A DNA stretch of 64,000 nucleotides from Petrosia ficiformis (taxonomy: Eukaryota; Porifera; Demospongiae; Haplosclerida; Petrosiidae), in NCBI GenBank assembly GCA_947044365.1, contig OX345636.1, positions 62,927,537-62,991,536 on the forward strand, given 5' to 3'. The notes below the pieces were generated by a model. It made no database searches. It saw nothing but the letters and a program-made list of their open reading frames with translations, and had not been told where the DNA came from. Of the stretch, positions 47,476-59,160 are shown in pieces (the stretch's first letter is position 1; each line of letters opens with the position of its first letter). The position numbers and the translations under genes are program-made.

Positions 47476-47745
47476 GAACACCCAGGTGCAGCAGGCGAAG
47501 CAGGAGAATTAGACAAGGACGACAAACATGAAAAGGATGTAACCGCCACAGGTGGTTTATTTGTTCCCCTGATAGTGGAGACTTTTGGCATTTGGACACC
47601 TAATAGTCTGAGAACACTAAAAATAATCGCCTCAAAGGTGGCATCGTTCAATGGCATCCCCCTATCTCTAGCAACTAGAAATTGAATCAAATTGTTGTCA
47701 ATCCGTCAGTGGGTTTTTAATGCCCGAATGGTACTTTTAATTTTA
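47476..47745 (+). pseudogene. non-LTR C-terminal fragment, right half
   Basis: Continues the frame of 39311-39613 after the EnSpm-like insertion: GAAGEAGELDKDDKHEKDV, then GGLFVPLIVETFGIWTP and LRTLKIIASKVAS, ending in SIRQWVFNAR. This is the conserved tail that follows the endonuclease core in this non-LTR type. The in-frame TGA near 47685 interrupts it. Minus-strand frames here (47297-47690) are shadows. Confidence 0.8.
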
Positions 47746-47860
47746 ATAGATATTGGAATCATCCCAAGTATGTGAGACATCTCCAATTAATTATAATTAG
47801 ATCTAACTATTATCACTTTTATTTTTATTTTTATCTTTATCTTTCTTTCTATGTACATAG

Positions 47861-49732
47861 TTAGTGATGTAAATGAATCCGAAAATGAAGTTGAAGTTAC
47901 TGCCCATCCATGTAAGGTCATTCAATTTTTTATAAATAGTTTTATACCATAATTTCAAATAGATCCAAGTGAGTTGATAATATCAGAGACCCCAGAAGAA
48001 TGTAAGATTAACCTTACTTACACATATAAATTGCGTACTCTTTTCGAAAATAGTTTCAAGTGAATCTGAAGGCAAATCCTCAGTTCGAAAATCAAAACGG
48101 ATAATGTTAGTCTCCTTTGCATGTTTTCACACAATTGTAGCTTGCATGAATATAGGAAACATCAAACCATAAAGCAAAAGGTTATTGATGGTTTGAATAG
48201 AGATTTGAATGCTCCTGTGGAAATCAGAGACACAGGAAACGTGAAAGGAAGACGAGTTTTTGCACTACAAAGAATTGAAAGGCATACATACATCTGCGAA
48301 CACAAGACAACCAACGCATACAAAGAAGACAAATTCCATCTCAAACAAAAGCAATATGAAGAAAACGAGGAGACGTCAGCAACCATCACGTTTCCAGTGG
48401 GTAGAAAGAAATTTTATTATGACAACACTAGGCGGTTTAATCAAATTGGATGGTACCTCAACCACAGCAAAAAGGCCAATGTAAAACCCCATTGTGCTGT
48501 ATTTCTACGAGGAAAATCTAGGATTGGTATGTATACCATAAAGGATGTCTTAACAGATGAAGAGCTTGAGTGGGACTATGGCATTTCAACAAAAGAAATG
48601 CCGTGGGAACAGTCAGAAGGTAATGCTGTAACATGTGTAATAATACTTGGTTATTATAGTGTTACATAGAAACCCCTAATGAAGGGTCAGGAGATGATAT
48701 TGAAGAGCCGAATGTTAAGAGATCATGTCAAATATTTTTCACTAAGAATTATGGACTTATTTCAGATAATTTTGAAAAATACCGAAAAATCTACATGTGC
48801 CCTCTAGACTCTTGTACATCTAAAGCAGTCAAGAAACTGTCAAACCATCTGACATATGTACACAAGATAAAAGATCCTAAAGAAAGAGAATCTTTATTGG
48901 CAAGAGCAAAGGAGGTTGGTGAGGCAAAGAAAGGTGACGTGAGAAAAACTGCCATTTCATGCACAATTAAACAAAGCTTCTGTGCCAAAAGGGTCTACAA
49001 GAAGCTTTCACCACTTTCATGTGCACAACACCACCCAACTAGAAGCTTTTTACACAAATATGACTAGTTTTGATGGGGGCAAGAGGTCACCGGCTGAAGC
49101 CCATCAGATTTGTATGGATGTTTCGAAGTTCCTAGCTTTTTGCGACCAAATTGCATTTAGTTGGAAATCAATGCTTGATGCAAGTAAAATAAAAAAATTA
49201 CATCAAAAAATTAGAAAAACTTAGCATCGGGTCAGAGGGAATACTTATGAAGCTCGATAGGATACAAACGGCCCTCAAATATATTCAGAGAGAAATACCC
49301 GAATTCTCTTCATGTAGTGAGGTTTTCAAAGTGTTGGATAGAATATCATTATGGAAGCCCACATTTCCCGGTGAGAAAATACATCACTTAAAAGAGAAGG
49401 CAGCTAAGGAGATCGACACAACAGATGAAGACCTAAGGGCTATCCAGAAACTTGTGAATAGTGAAGTAGCCACCACCAAAGCTCAGAAGATTGTGAATGA
49501 TAACAAACCATCTGATGAAGATATTGACTTTTTGTCAACGTATATTTTTTGTTGTTTGACATACAAAAACTTTCAAAGGCCTGAACCAGCCATTAATATG
49601 ACCGTTGAGGAGGCCTCAAATGCAAGATATGTTGGTGATGGAGATGACAATGAAAAATTAAAAATTATTATGTCTAAAGAATTTTTTGATCTTATTGTGC
49701 ATACTATCCGACAGATTTTACTGTACACATAG
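47861..49732 (+). pseudogene. SET domain + zinc finger + tyrosine-recombinase-like gene, broken
   Basis: Three short acidic/basic exons (47861-47909, 47962-48001, 48051-48105) lead to exon 4 (about 48139-48619), a SET lysine-methyltransferase domain: GRRVFALQRIERHTYICEH, FNQIGWYLNHSKKANVKPH (the NHS substrate/cofactor motif) and DEELEWDYG. This is nearest in feel to KMT5A-type SET domains. Exon 5 (from 48674) adds a finger, CPLDSCTSKAVKKLSNHLTYVH, then after a shift near 48985 a helical region (FDGGKRSPAEAHQICMDVSKFL). After another shift near 49215 comes a core-binding-like part ending at NFQRPEPAINMTVEEASN, where tyrosine recombinases have their first catalytic arginine. The frame stops at 49732 before the HxxR and tyrosine boxes. 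A chromatin-writer domain joined to an integrase-type protein suggests a mobile-element gene. Confidence 0.65.
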
Positions 49733-50031
49733 GTAGTATTTCCTGAATAATTACTGAATCATTCTGAACATATTACCAATATTGTAAGTATGCATGCATA
49801 TATTTTAAATAATTGATAGTGATAAGTGATAAAATGATGATGATATACATGTAATACACATAAATACATAGTGATAAATGGTAAAGATTATACATGAAAT
49901 ATACAAAAAATACAATAAATGATACGACAGTGATAAGTGACAAATGATAACATACTCTTGATCAATAATTATTATGATTAATATTATAACTAACATAATT
50001 ATCATCATAGTTCAATGGAGTTTGTTCACAA
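49733..50031. other. AT-rich simple sequence
   Basis: GATAAGTGATAAATGAT-like imperfect repeats between the SET/recombinase gene and the next fragment. No gene. Confidence 0.7.
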
Positions 50032-50320
50032 TCATTTTGGATGGCTCTTCAGCAAAGAACCACAGTGGATAGTCACCTTCAGGTTTAGAACGTGTCGAGG
50101 TGACAACACTTTCATATGTTCCTCATCAAGTAGAGAAAAAAAGTAATTCACACTTTCTTCCCTCCAAGATAATGGTTTAATACAATATATTGGCTTGCCA
50201 TCTTCATCTATATCACTCTCTTCTGATGAAATGAAGTCTGTTTGCAATGATAACAACCAACACTCCTTGTCATGTCTTTCATAATTCATTTTTTCAAGTG
50301 CTGACTTTCTATCACTTAGT
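50032..50320 (-). pseudogene. C-terminal exon fragment of an unidentified element gene
   Basis: The minus strand is open after an acceptor-like TTAATCAG near 50322: KLSDRKSALEKMNYERHDKE, then FISSEESDIDEDGKPIYCIK, PLSWREESVNYFFSLLDEEH. The acidic stretch followed by PL.WR..V...F..LD recalls C-terminal tails of multicopy element proteins, from memory only. It points toward the SET/recombinase gene, so it could be its convergent partner. No catalytic motif. Confidence 0.35.
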
Positions 50321-50339
50321 TTCTGATTAATAATGAAGC

Positions 50340-51370
50340 ACCTTTGGTGCGGGGCCTTGCCGCTGTAGCTTAAGGATAGGGTGCAATTGCAACAATTAAA
50401 TAAATGAGATGCAAGAGAGAAAGTAACAAGCTTAAATTTGAATTTGTTGTTTATATAAAGTTGAAAGTTGGTTGAGAAAGTTTTTTGTGGCTAGACTGGC
50501 TAAGATTATTTCTGATAAATATAAAAACACATAGTAGATGACTCTCCATCAGCTATACTACTTATACTCTTCCAACAAATATTCATTACCTCATTCATTA
50601 CCAAAATAATTATCTATGCCGCAACTGTCAGTTACTAAAGATAATTATCCTATAATGAATTGTACATTGTTACAACTACAATGAGCAAAAGCACTGAACT
50701 TACAATTCAAATATACGTAATTTGAAAGTCAAGCAAAAGTTCAATAATAGCGACCAATTCAGAAAGGAAGGTATTGCTCTAAACTGACCTCCACATTTGA
50801 TCTCACGTGATCACATTGGGTGTGGCTGAGGGTGTGAGTTATTGCAAGTAAATGGAAGAAACTGGTCAGATAGAATGTATGAGTCTGTAACTTGCTAAAA
50901 CAATGTCTGTGGCAAATCTCTTTTCAATACGATTTTGATAAACTTTTTTCTCTACTCTATCAAGTCTTTGAATCGGCGCTTAAAGCATCTGGCTAGGATC
51001 TGTACTGATTTTAGCATTTTCCATTCTAAGTAACTTTTCATACAGTTTACTTCGTTATAAAAACAATAGAGCAATGGAAGACCATGTTTTTGAACAGATC
51101 AGAAAGTTTGGCGGCTGTAGGAGGTATGCGTTTGAAGGTATAACTGTTCAAAGTAAAAAAAGTTGGGAACGAATCAATGAATAACTTACTAAAACAACGT
51201 CTGTGGCAAATCTCTTTTCAATACGATTTTGATAAACTGTTTATCGAGTCTTTAAATCGACGCTTACTTTTAAAAAGTTGGGACAGAATGAATGAATGAA
51301 TGAATGAATGAAGGAATGAATGACAGAATGACAACCAAAGTGCTAAAGACTCACCCACGCGTAGGCGCGG
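50340..51370 (+). repeat. retroelement-like repeat with (TGAA)n tail
   Basis: GCACCTTTGGTGC at 50339-50351 starts the stretch and GCGTAGGCGCGGCGAGCCC (51360-51377) ends it. An 80-bp block (CTGTGGCAAATCTCTTTTCA... to CGCTTA) is present twice, at 50908-50990 and 51202-51266. A (TGAA)n tail (51288-51325) suggests a SINE- or LINE-like copy. No protein is visible. Confidence 0.45.
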
Positions 51371-51890
51371 CGAGCCCAAAAATAAATGTGTATATAAGTA
51401 AAGGGAAATACTAAAAGTAATATGTATGTAGTCTGATAGAAACTAAGGAAGAATTACTTAATTAAAAACAGACCAAATAATCTTAACCGTTATTATATGG
51501 AATAGTCATTTACATGTAGCTCCAATAAAAAATTTTGACCAACCACTTGTACTCTTAATTAAGTGATACCAGTATTAGTTATCATACACTTGCAAGGGTG
51601 GTATCACATATACACAAGAGTGTTGCTTCAATTAGAGCCTGAGGGCTCTAATAATTAGAGCAATGCTCGCATGAATATTACATACTGCCCTTGAGATCTA
51701 TAATAGATATTTCTAATGCGTTGCATTTGTATGGGTGCATCAAGGGCACTGAATGTACACTGAAAATGAAAAATATTACCTTGGATATGCGCAGACAATG
51801 AAATACTTGTGTTACATTGGATGAGAAAGTGGAAGCATAGACATTAAGAAGTACTGTATTAGCTAAAAACCAAACACACGAACATACATG
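51371..51890. other. no gene; small hairpin at 51631-51653
   Basis: AT-rich DNA containing ATTAGAGCCTGAGGGCTCTAAT, an almost perfect hairpin with the same GAGCC.GAGGGC core as the longer hairpin repeats at 15601 and 22310. Confidence 0.5.
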
Positions 51891-51892
51891 TA

Positions 51893-53931
51893 CAGTACTA
51901 GACACAATTAACTTATTTTATTATGTGGTAATAACGCATGTACACGCACAATTATACACGTGAAAAATTCGTGTTATAATTGTACACACGTACGAGTGGG
52001 TAGGTAGGACGTGCTTGTAACCACATGAAATGAATATACTTATCACATTTTACAAGGTTATCATAATTGTTTATATAGTTTTTTGTAATTGTTAAATGTG
52101 TATTATTGTATGAAAGGTAGTAATTATTTTGTCACAGTATAATAAGTTACTATAAATAGTGTTATATTATAAATAAAGATTTTAAAAATCAGTGGCTCCC
52201 CTTCACACTCCACAACTGCTGGAAGAACTATTTGGTTGTGATTAATGTATGTTGTACAAACTCGAGCATAAACTTTCATATTCCAATAGTGTTTGATGGC
52301 CTCTTCTAGTTGGGGTAATGTCCTTGGTTTATATTCATTACAGATAGCTTGCTTCATAGTCCCCCAAACGTTCTCAATGGGGTTGAGGTCTGGACTTTCT
52401 GGGGGAGATGACCACCAATTAATGTTCTTCTGTGTAAAAAAACACTGAGCCCAACGGCTCGTATGTTTCGGATCGTTGTCCTGATGGAAACGGTGATTAG
52501 TTAGGTAACCGTTTGCTATGAAAGGAACAAAGGCAGCATCTAGTACTTTTGTGAATCATGTTGCTGTCATAGTACCTTTAAACAGAATGAGAGAAGTAGC
52601 CCCCTTTTTTGAAATAGGTCCCCAAGCATGAATCTTGGCCGGATGTTAAGGTCATGATTTCAGTATCCTTGGCTGTCCAATTCTTCGATAGCATTTCGTA
52701 CTGTGATATTCTACCTCAAAAGTTGGTTCATCAGTGAATATTACATCGTCAAAATTCTCCTTGGTTGCCAACATCTTCCTTGCCCACTCCAATCTTATCA
52801 TGTTGTTTGCATCCCATATCACTTGGCAATATTAGGTGGTTTGAAAAGTTTATCCCAGCTCCTTTCTTGCTCGAGCTACAGTTCTTACTGATCTGGGTAG
52901 CATTTAATCAGCCGATCTGGTAATTTATTGGAACAAAGCTCTCCTCGCATCGAATCCATCACCTTATCAATAAATTCGTTATGAAAATCCTTGAAAATGT
53001 GTGGATGCCCACTTCTCTCCCTGTCAATCGCTATTCTGTTTTTTTCCAATCATTCAATGGTGTTAATAACTGTCTGCCTATAATGGAGAGTGCTTTTAAG
53101 TTACTTTATTTACATATCTAAATATTCAATAAACAATAATTATGTTTCAATATTATGTCTATAAAACCGTGAAGCTACAGGTAATGCTGTTTCTACCCAC
53201 AGAGTTCTTCCTACCAGCGTTCCTCCCAGTGTTCCTCCCGAGAGTTGTTTCTACCAACCTGTCTGCATTCCATCTACCACCACAGGTGCTGAAGAGTTCA
53301 TTAATTGGATGTAGATCTTGGAAGAATCTGGCTGAATGGCTGGCAGAAAAAAATCTTTTCTGACGATGAAATGCTGACATCAAATTACAGAGGTGTCGTA
53401 ACAAAAGGAAACTGAACAAGACAAAAACAAGTGCCATTAGACGTGCTTGCATGTCTGATTTCCCCCTGCGTGGACATGAAAATGGGTATATTGTAGAAAG
53501 GGACATAAGAGAAGGTGTAGATGAGATGGGGTGAGGAATAAAACAGCAAAAAATAATTAGAGTCGGAAAAGAAAACTTTGATGCTTAGTATTATTTTGTT
53601 ACACATGTAAAACTATTTACTTTCTCTTCTTTACTGTATAATTATAGATTCTTCCATTACTTCTGTCTTGTATCTTCTAACTTTAGTGTACAGTATATGT
53701 TTTGTGCTCACAACATGTATATATTTATAATTATGACAATTGCTTTTAAATTTTGTTATGAGTGAATTCAATTATACATTATAATTGCTCTGCATGCTCA
53801 TGTATGGTTTCGTTTCATGTTAAACACGCCTTGTGTTATTACGTGGTTTGCGCGTTTTCAAGTGAGTGGTAATCACCTCAACATTACATGTTAACCACAT
53901 GTGACATGTAAGTTAATTGTGTCTAGTACTG
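51893..53931 (-). mobile_element. Tc1/mariner element, full length, inactive
   Basis: The 23-bp ends CAGTACTAGACACAATTAAC.. (51893-51915) and their exact inverse (53909-53931) are flanked by TA on both sides (51891-51892, 53932-53933), the Tc1/mariner target duplication. The element is 2039 bp, longer than a minimal Tc1, with extra non-coding sequence (about 53100-53900). The transposase inside is broken. Confidence 0.92.
52124..53070 (-). pseudogene. Tc1-type transposase, DD34E, broken
   Basis: From the N-terminal side (high coordinates): RERSGHPHIFKDFHNEFI, a helical DNA-binding region, then FDDVIFTDE with the first catalytic aspartate near 52730. HAWGPISKKGATSL follows, then FHQDNDPKHTS with the second near 52478 and SPDLNPIENVWG with glutamate near 52372. 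There are 34 residues between the last two. The C-terminal part (KQAICNEYKPRTLPQLEEAI) ends at 52124. All three acidic residues remain. At least two frame disturbances, near 52650 and 52555, and stops in the N-terminal half prevent function. Confidence 0.85.
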
Positions 53932-53933
53932 TA

Positions 53934-54478
53934 TGATATTCTATCTTCTCAATTCACTACTTGTCACAGATAAGCATATAATGAAAGAGATGTGAATTAT
54001 TCCTTAACATGTGTACTCACCCTAATTAGTCTTTCATAGCTTTGCTTTTGTTTCAATTTTTTTTTCACTAATGCCACAGCACTCCACTGATTTCTGTTCA
54101 CAACATCTACGGTAGTGTTGGCAAGCAGCATCTAACAGAGGACAAAGAAGTCAATGATTCATACAATTTCTTTGGTTGTTGTTGGGAGGGGGGAGGAGAA
54201 GAATATTCTATGTGGGAAATGAAGTGTGTAGGAGAGTTATAAGGAGCACTGTTATGTTTATATCAGTAGCAAGTAACCTCTGCTGCATACTGAGCACAAC
54301 CTTTTGTCTTTCAATGCATCAGAGCAGGCCTGACAATGAAATCACTTCATTGTCAATCCTATACGGTGTTCCATATTGATGTATAGGTGAGGTAATTAAG
54401 GATCAAACTTTAAATTCACTAGTTTGGTCTCCCTTGCCTGATGCTATTTCAAATAAAAATATTAAATGGATGAAGTCC
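53934..54478. other. no gene seen
   Basis: Ordinary sequence between the Tc1 element and the first piggyBac-like MITE; only short chance frames. Confidence 0.6.
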
Positions 54479-54482
54479 TTAA

Positions 54483-54972
54483 CCCTTAGAGCACTGAGCC
54501 TGTTTTTCAAAATTCTTCCCATTTCCAACACTGGCGACTCTATTGCATATAATTTGGCCACCGTTCACTTTCTCTACCCCAAACTTGGCTCCTTTTCCGA
54601 CATGGAGTACTACTTCCACCAACTTGCTTACTGGAACTCGAAAGTCCCCAAGCGCATCGTAGGATCAAATCAAATGCAGTGCTCTCCCTCTTTTGACTGG
54701 AACCTGGGGCTAACAAAATGACCCCACTGCATGTTGGCACCAGCTACACCCACGATTTCAGGTTTCACAGTAAGGAAAATGCCTCAGCTACCCACCAGAG
54801 GGCGTGGGCGGGGTCAAAAAATGCTAAATTCGTCGGCATCAAGGGGGCTACGTTCATCAGCTTGTGCTTGACACTAATTACAAGCATTTGGACAGCTTCG
54901 TGTAGCCAGGAACAGACGGTGAACCATGCAGGGGTGAAATGTCACATATTTGTGACATCAGTGCTCTAAGGG
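54483..54972. mobile_element. piggyBac-like MITE, copy 1
   Basis: The 15-bp inverted ends CCCTTAGAGCACTGA are flanked by TTAA (54479-54482, 54973-54976). Length 490 bp. It is nearly identical to copy 2 outside one ~88-bp block. The open frames inside are not conserved protein. Confidence 0.88.
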
Positions 54973-54976
54973 TTAA

Positions 54977-55422
54977 TGGATATGAAGTGAAATATTGGAT
55001 TTGGAAAGAAACGTACATACAATGTTCTAACCACACCTAAAAAGGCTAACCACACTTCTCGAGATTGACCCACCCCACTGACATCATTTTATGGCTATGA
55101 ATATCATTAAAAAAACATCCAGGTTAGTGAAAATACTAATGGTGATTTTTGAGCATTTGACAGGATTTAGTACACACCTACAATGTACAAGGTAACAACC
55201 ACGGCCACACACTGAAACCACGCCCTTTACCCTATGCACGACCTGTTGTTGCTGCTTAATGACTATGAATATCATTAACTCTGAGGAGGTTTGCGAAATT
55301 TATAATTCTTTAATTACAATGAAAAAGCCACACCCACCAGCTGTGCCCGTATGCACCTTTTTGCCTTCACACCACCATATACCATCATTCTAAAGCAAAA
55401 AAAAAATTGAAAAAAACATGCT
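54977..55422. other. spacer between the two MITEs
   Basis: Contains CTATGAATATCATTAA twice (55094 and 55262). No gene. Confidence 0.6.
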
Positions 55423-55426
55423 TTAA

Positions 55427-56004
55427 CCCTTAGAGCACTGAGGCTGTTTTTCAAAATTCTTCCCATTTCCAACACTGGCGACTCTATTGCATATAATTTG
55501 GCCACCGTTCACTTTCTCTACCCCAAACTTGGCTCCTTTTTCGACATGGAGTACTACTTCCACCAACTTGCTTACCGCGACTCGAAATTCCCCGAGCGCA
55601 TTGTAGGATGAAATCAAATGCAGCGCTTTCCCTCTTTTGACTGGAACTGGGGCTAACAAAATGACCCCACTGCATGTTGGCACCAGCTACACCCACGATT
55701 TCAGGTTTCACAGCGAGGAAAATGTCTCAGCTACCCACCAGAGGGCGTGGGCGGGGTCAAAAAATGCTAAATTCATTGGCATGGAGGGGGCTGCGCCCCC
55801 TTCGAACCCCCGCATTAAAATTCCCCCCTTAGTCGTTATTTAGGCCAAAGGGCGGCCGAAAAAACATCAAATTTTTTAGCCACGTTCATCAGCTTGTGCT
55901 TGACACTAATTACAAGCATTTCGACAGCTTCGTGTAGCCAGGAACAGACGGCGAACCACGTAGGGGTGAAATGTCACATATTTGTGACATCAGTGCTCTA
56001 AGGG
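55427..56004. mobile_element. piggyBac-like MITE, copy 2
   Basis: The same ends and TTAA flanks (55423-55426, 56005-56008), length 578 bp and the same orientation as copy 1. It has an additional block of about 88 bp (near 55793-55880, GCGCCCCCTTCGAACCCCC...) absent from copy 1. Confidence 0.88.
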
Positions 56005-56008
56005 TTAA

Positions 56009-56650
56009 TAGACTGACACCACTGAGATATACAAACTAATATGAAAGTGACTGTGCATTATTACAGGGTTGGACATGACAGCAAATGAAGTTACCAACTA
56101 TGCACAATAAAAATACTGTAACACTCACCAGTGATTTGTTGCCCTCAAAAAGTCAGGGTTTAGAGCTTTTACTTCACGTACAAGTATGTCAAGTGTGGTC
56201 TGATTTTCTTGACGTTTGTAGATAATTCTGTGATTTAATACATGTAGAAATGTAAATAATGAATAATGCCTATAATAGATCTACTAATACTAAACTCATT
56301 GTGCTGCAGGTGAGATGCACACATTGTATTAGTACATAAATGACAGAGTGATACATGCTTATAGAGACTGTGCTTCATGTAGATTATCTTTGATGCTACT
56401 TCGATACTGAACATGAAAACCTATGTACATGTATACCACCCAATGCAAAACCTAAACAAAACACCAAACTGGGTTATTGGAAGAAACCATGACTGCACAG
56501 CTTACCCTAGGCCTAGTGTGATGGTCCATCCAGTAAATTCCTGAAGGTCTTCTTCCATGAGCATTCAATATACTCTCCTAACCTCAGACTTGCAGTGTGA
56601 AAGACAATTATACATATATATAATTACAAACAAAATTACCAAAGATTAGG
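56009..56650. other. no clear gene
   Basis: Non-coding sequence. A minus-strand piece near 56575-56510 (NAHGRRPSGIYWMDHH) may be a small exon of the next gene but has no confirmed splice sites. Confidence 0.4.
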
Positions 56651-57292
56651 ATTACCCTTACCCTTATTGCATTTGGTATGCTCTTTTTTCGTCTACTATT
56701 AATTTTGAGTCTAGATCTGTAGTGGTACTACTATTGTCAGACAGTTTACTATTTAACTTCTCCTCTATAGCCATTATTCGCTTTTTCAGCCTGTCCGTTC
56801 TTGAAATTATTTTTTTCAATAGCTGATTGCTAAGATTCAAGTCCTCCTGCCTATTCTCAATATTAGTGTTGACAGACCTATGCTGGGTTTGTTTGAGTGT
56901 GGAAGAGTGAGAGTTCCTAAATCACTGGTTGCCGAATGGGTTTGACCAGCGAATGTTATTGGTAAGCTCTGTGCCTCAGGTATTACATTTTCTTTACCAT
57001 TAATAATCTTGCCAGCAGTACTACTAGCTGTAGTCACATTCTTCTCTTTGAGAACATTACAGGGAGTTATTTTCCTAGGTTTAACGTACCTAGCAGCTGA
57101 GCTCTTGGTAGTCTTCATAGCAGTAGAAATAAGGTCTAATGATCTTTTTAATGAAGGCATAGATATCCTTCGAGTTTCTTTTCTTTTTAACATTATCAGT
57201 ATACTGTTATCTGAATGTCCGTCACTTCCGTTGTCACTACTCTCAAAAGTATCAGCTACCAAGGCCATGTAGAAGACACAATTAAGCGCCAA
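56651..57292 (-). pseudogene. coiled-coil/basic protein fragment, unidentified
   Basis: Open from 57292: MALVADTFESSDNGSDGHSD, a basic middle (KRKETRRISMPSLKRSL; SAARYVKPRKITP), then a serine/threonine-rich part. After a shift near 56870 a helical stretch continues (LNLSNQLLKKIISRTDRLKK, RIMAIEEKLNSKLSD) to about 56680, with heptad-like spacing. It is divergent from the zinc-module exon at 57394. Two divergent genes with this spacing may be another element pair. No enzyme motif; function unknown. Confidence 0.35.
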
Positions 57293-57393
57293 AATTCAAT
57301 ATTAAATTAATAATTAAAAGTCACATCGAGGTGTGGTTTAGTAGTTTAATAATGTATAAAAGAACTAGGAATTTCTCCTGTCTTCTGCACAAT

Positions 57394-57609
57394 CAGGAAA
57401 ACGTCGTTCACTGTTGGTGGAAAAAGTTGAAAGTGCAGAAATATTTGCACCACTGAAATCAAGGCCCCAGCTAAAACTCTGTGCTCACTGTGGTGAGGGA
57501 TTATCAAAAAAAACTTGGACAAAACACTATAGGCCATATTATAATTCTTGTAAAAGAACATGGATTACAGCTCCTAATGCTTCAGTTACCAATGAACAAA
57601 GTATGAAAT
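57394..57609 (+). pseudogene. zinc-module exon like that of the EnSpm-like element
   Basis: After an AATCAG acceptor (57394) the frame reads GKRRSLLVEKVESAEIFAPL, then LKLCAHCGEGLSKKTWTKHY and a short tail, stopping at 57609. C..C and H residues match the module at 45080. The rest of the gene is not evident, apart from a possible exon near 58469-58540 (NIDIESFVKEEEQLQPC). Confidence 0.4.
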
Positions 57610-57857
57610 AATAACACAATAACTAAACTATGTTCGATGTTGTACCTGTGTATTAGTCAAACCAAATTGAGTAGTGACCACTCAAGTTTTGCATTTGTGT
57701 TAAATAAATACTGACAACCCGACGCTTCTAGATGCAAGGACCAAGTCTTACCATGAAAAGATTATCTGTTTCATTAAGGTAAATGAATGTTAGCATTAAT
57801 TAATAGTAGATGTCAGTCATCTCACACAGATTTGTATCTTATAAGTTGGGCTTATAA

Positions 57858-58390
57858 GAAATGTCAGTCTGATATGTTGGGCTTTGTCATTATGTAATGT
57901 CAGTCTGATATGTTGGGCTTTGTCATTATGTAATGTCAGTCTGATATGTTGGGCTTTGTCATTATGTAATGTCAGTCTGATATGTTGGGCTTTGTCATTA
58001 TGTAATGTCAGTCTGATATGTTGGGATTTGTCATTATATAATGTCAGTCTGATATGTTGGGATTTGTCATTATGTAATGTCAGTCTGATATGTTGGGCTT
58101 TGTTGTAATGTCAGTCTGATATGTTGGGCTTTGTTGTAATCTCAGTCTGATATGTTGGGCTTTGTTGTAATCTCAGTCTGATATGTTGGGCTTATAAGAA
58201 ATGTCAGTCTGATATGTTGGGCTTCGTCATTATGTAATGTCAGTCTGATATGTTGGGCTTTGTCACTATGTAATGTCAGTCTGATATGTTGGGCTTTGTC
58301 ACTATGTAATGTCAGTCTGATATGTTGGGCTTTGTCGTTATGTAATGTCAGTCTGATATGTTGGGCTTTAATTGTCGTTATGTAGTGTCT
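57858..58390 (+). repeat. 36-bp minisatellite, about 15 copies
   Basis: The unit is TCAGTCTGATATGTTGGGCT plus TTGTCATTATGTAATG, 36 bp, with shorter variants in the middle (58100-58190). It is open in frame on both strands as a 12-residue repeat because 36 is a multiple of three. There are no unique spacers, so it is not a CRISPR array. Confidence 0.95.
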
Positions 58391-59160
58391 GCAACTCTGC
58401 ATATTCAATGTCATTGAATTTAGTGTACTATATACTTATTCATTAATAAATTTTTTTATTTATACAGGCAACCTCTAATATTGACATCGAAAGCTTTGTT
58501 AAGGAAGAGGAGCAACTCCAGCCTTGTATACTTGTGTAGAGTGTAATGGTCAGATCTTTCTCTGTGTAGATTGTCAGGTAGTGACTGAGTTTTCTTTGGA
58601 TAATGTAACTTTTATTTTAATTTGTGTGCTCTTTTGTTACAACATTTGGGTGTAACAATTTTTATTCCTTTTTGGAAGTGGCAATACTGCCCAAAGTAGA
58701 TGGGAAAGTATCACCTTCAGTCCAGCTTTTTTTGTCTTCACTGCATTGTTTAACAAGATGATATTTCTTCTATATACCAGCTAGCTTTTAGTTAGAGTAA
58801 TTATCTATGTATGCACAAGCATATTGATTATTTAGTATTATATTATTGTTTATTTTTCATATTGAATTAGAGTTTCTCTATTATGCATGTAATATATACA
58901 GGCACTATGTTTATTTCATTTTCTTTGAGTTTATTTTATATAATATTTATCATTTTATTTCATGTAAATGTACTTGTAGTATCATTTAGGAAAATCTGCT
59001 ACTCTGTACTTTGGGTGCCTAAGACACATTTTACAGCAGAGTCTTTTGGAGACATTATCACAAAGTGTACTGCGTACACCAAATTTGCAGTTGAATTGAG
59101 ACAAAGCTTGAACACCATATTTAGTGCACATGAAACACTTCACTTTTTACAGTATCAGTA
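58391..59160. other. no clear gene
   Basis: AT-rich. 58469-58540 may be an exon of the gene beginning at 57394. 58883-59161 is open for 92 codons, with a hydrophobic first half and an ordinary second half (FGDIITKCTAYTKFAVELRQ). I recognise nothing. Confidence 0.35.

Noticed and set aside
47297..47690. Minus-strand frames of 100 and 81 codons
   Set aside because: The plus strand here carries the recognisable non-LTR C-terminal tail and the EnSpm-like terminal repeat; the minus frames are shadows.
53159..53506. 115-codon minus-strand frame inside the Tc1 element
   Set aside because: Briefly resembled an N-terminal region of a Harbinger-type protein, but no motif held up; rich in low-complexity NTGRNAGRK and likely chance.
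57858..58390. Regular 36-bp repeat array that could be mistaken for a CRISPR array
   Set aside because: Units are contiguous with no unique spacers, and the setting is animal-type DNA with introns.
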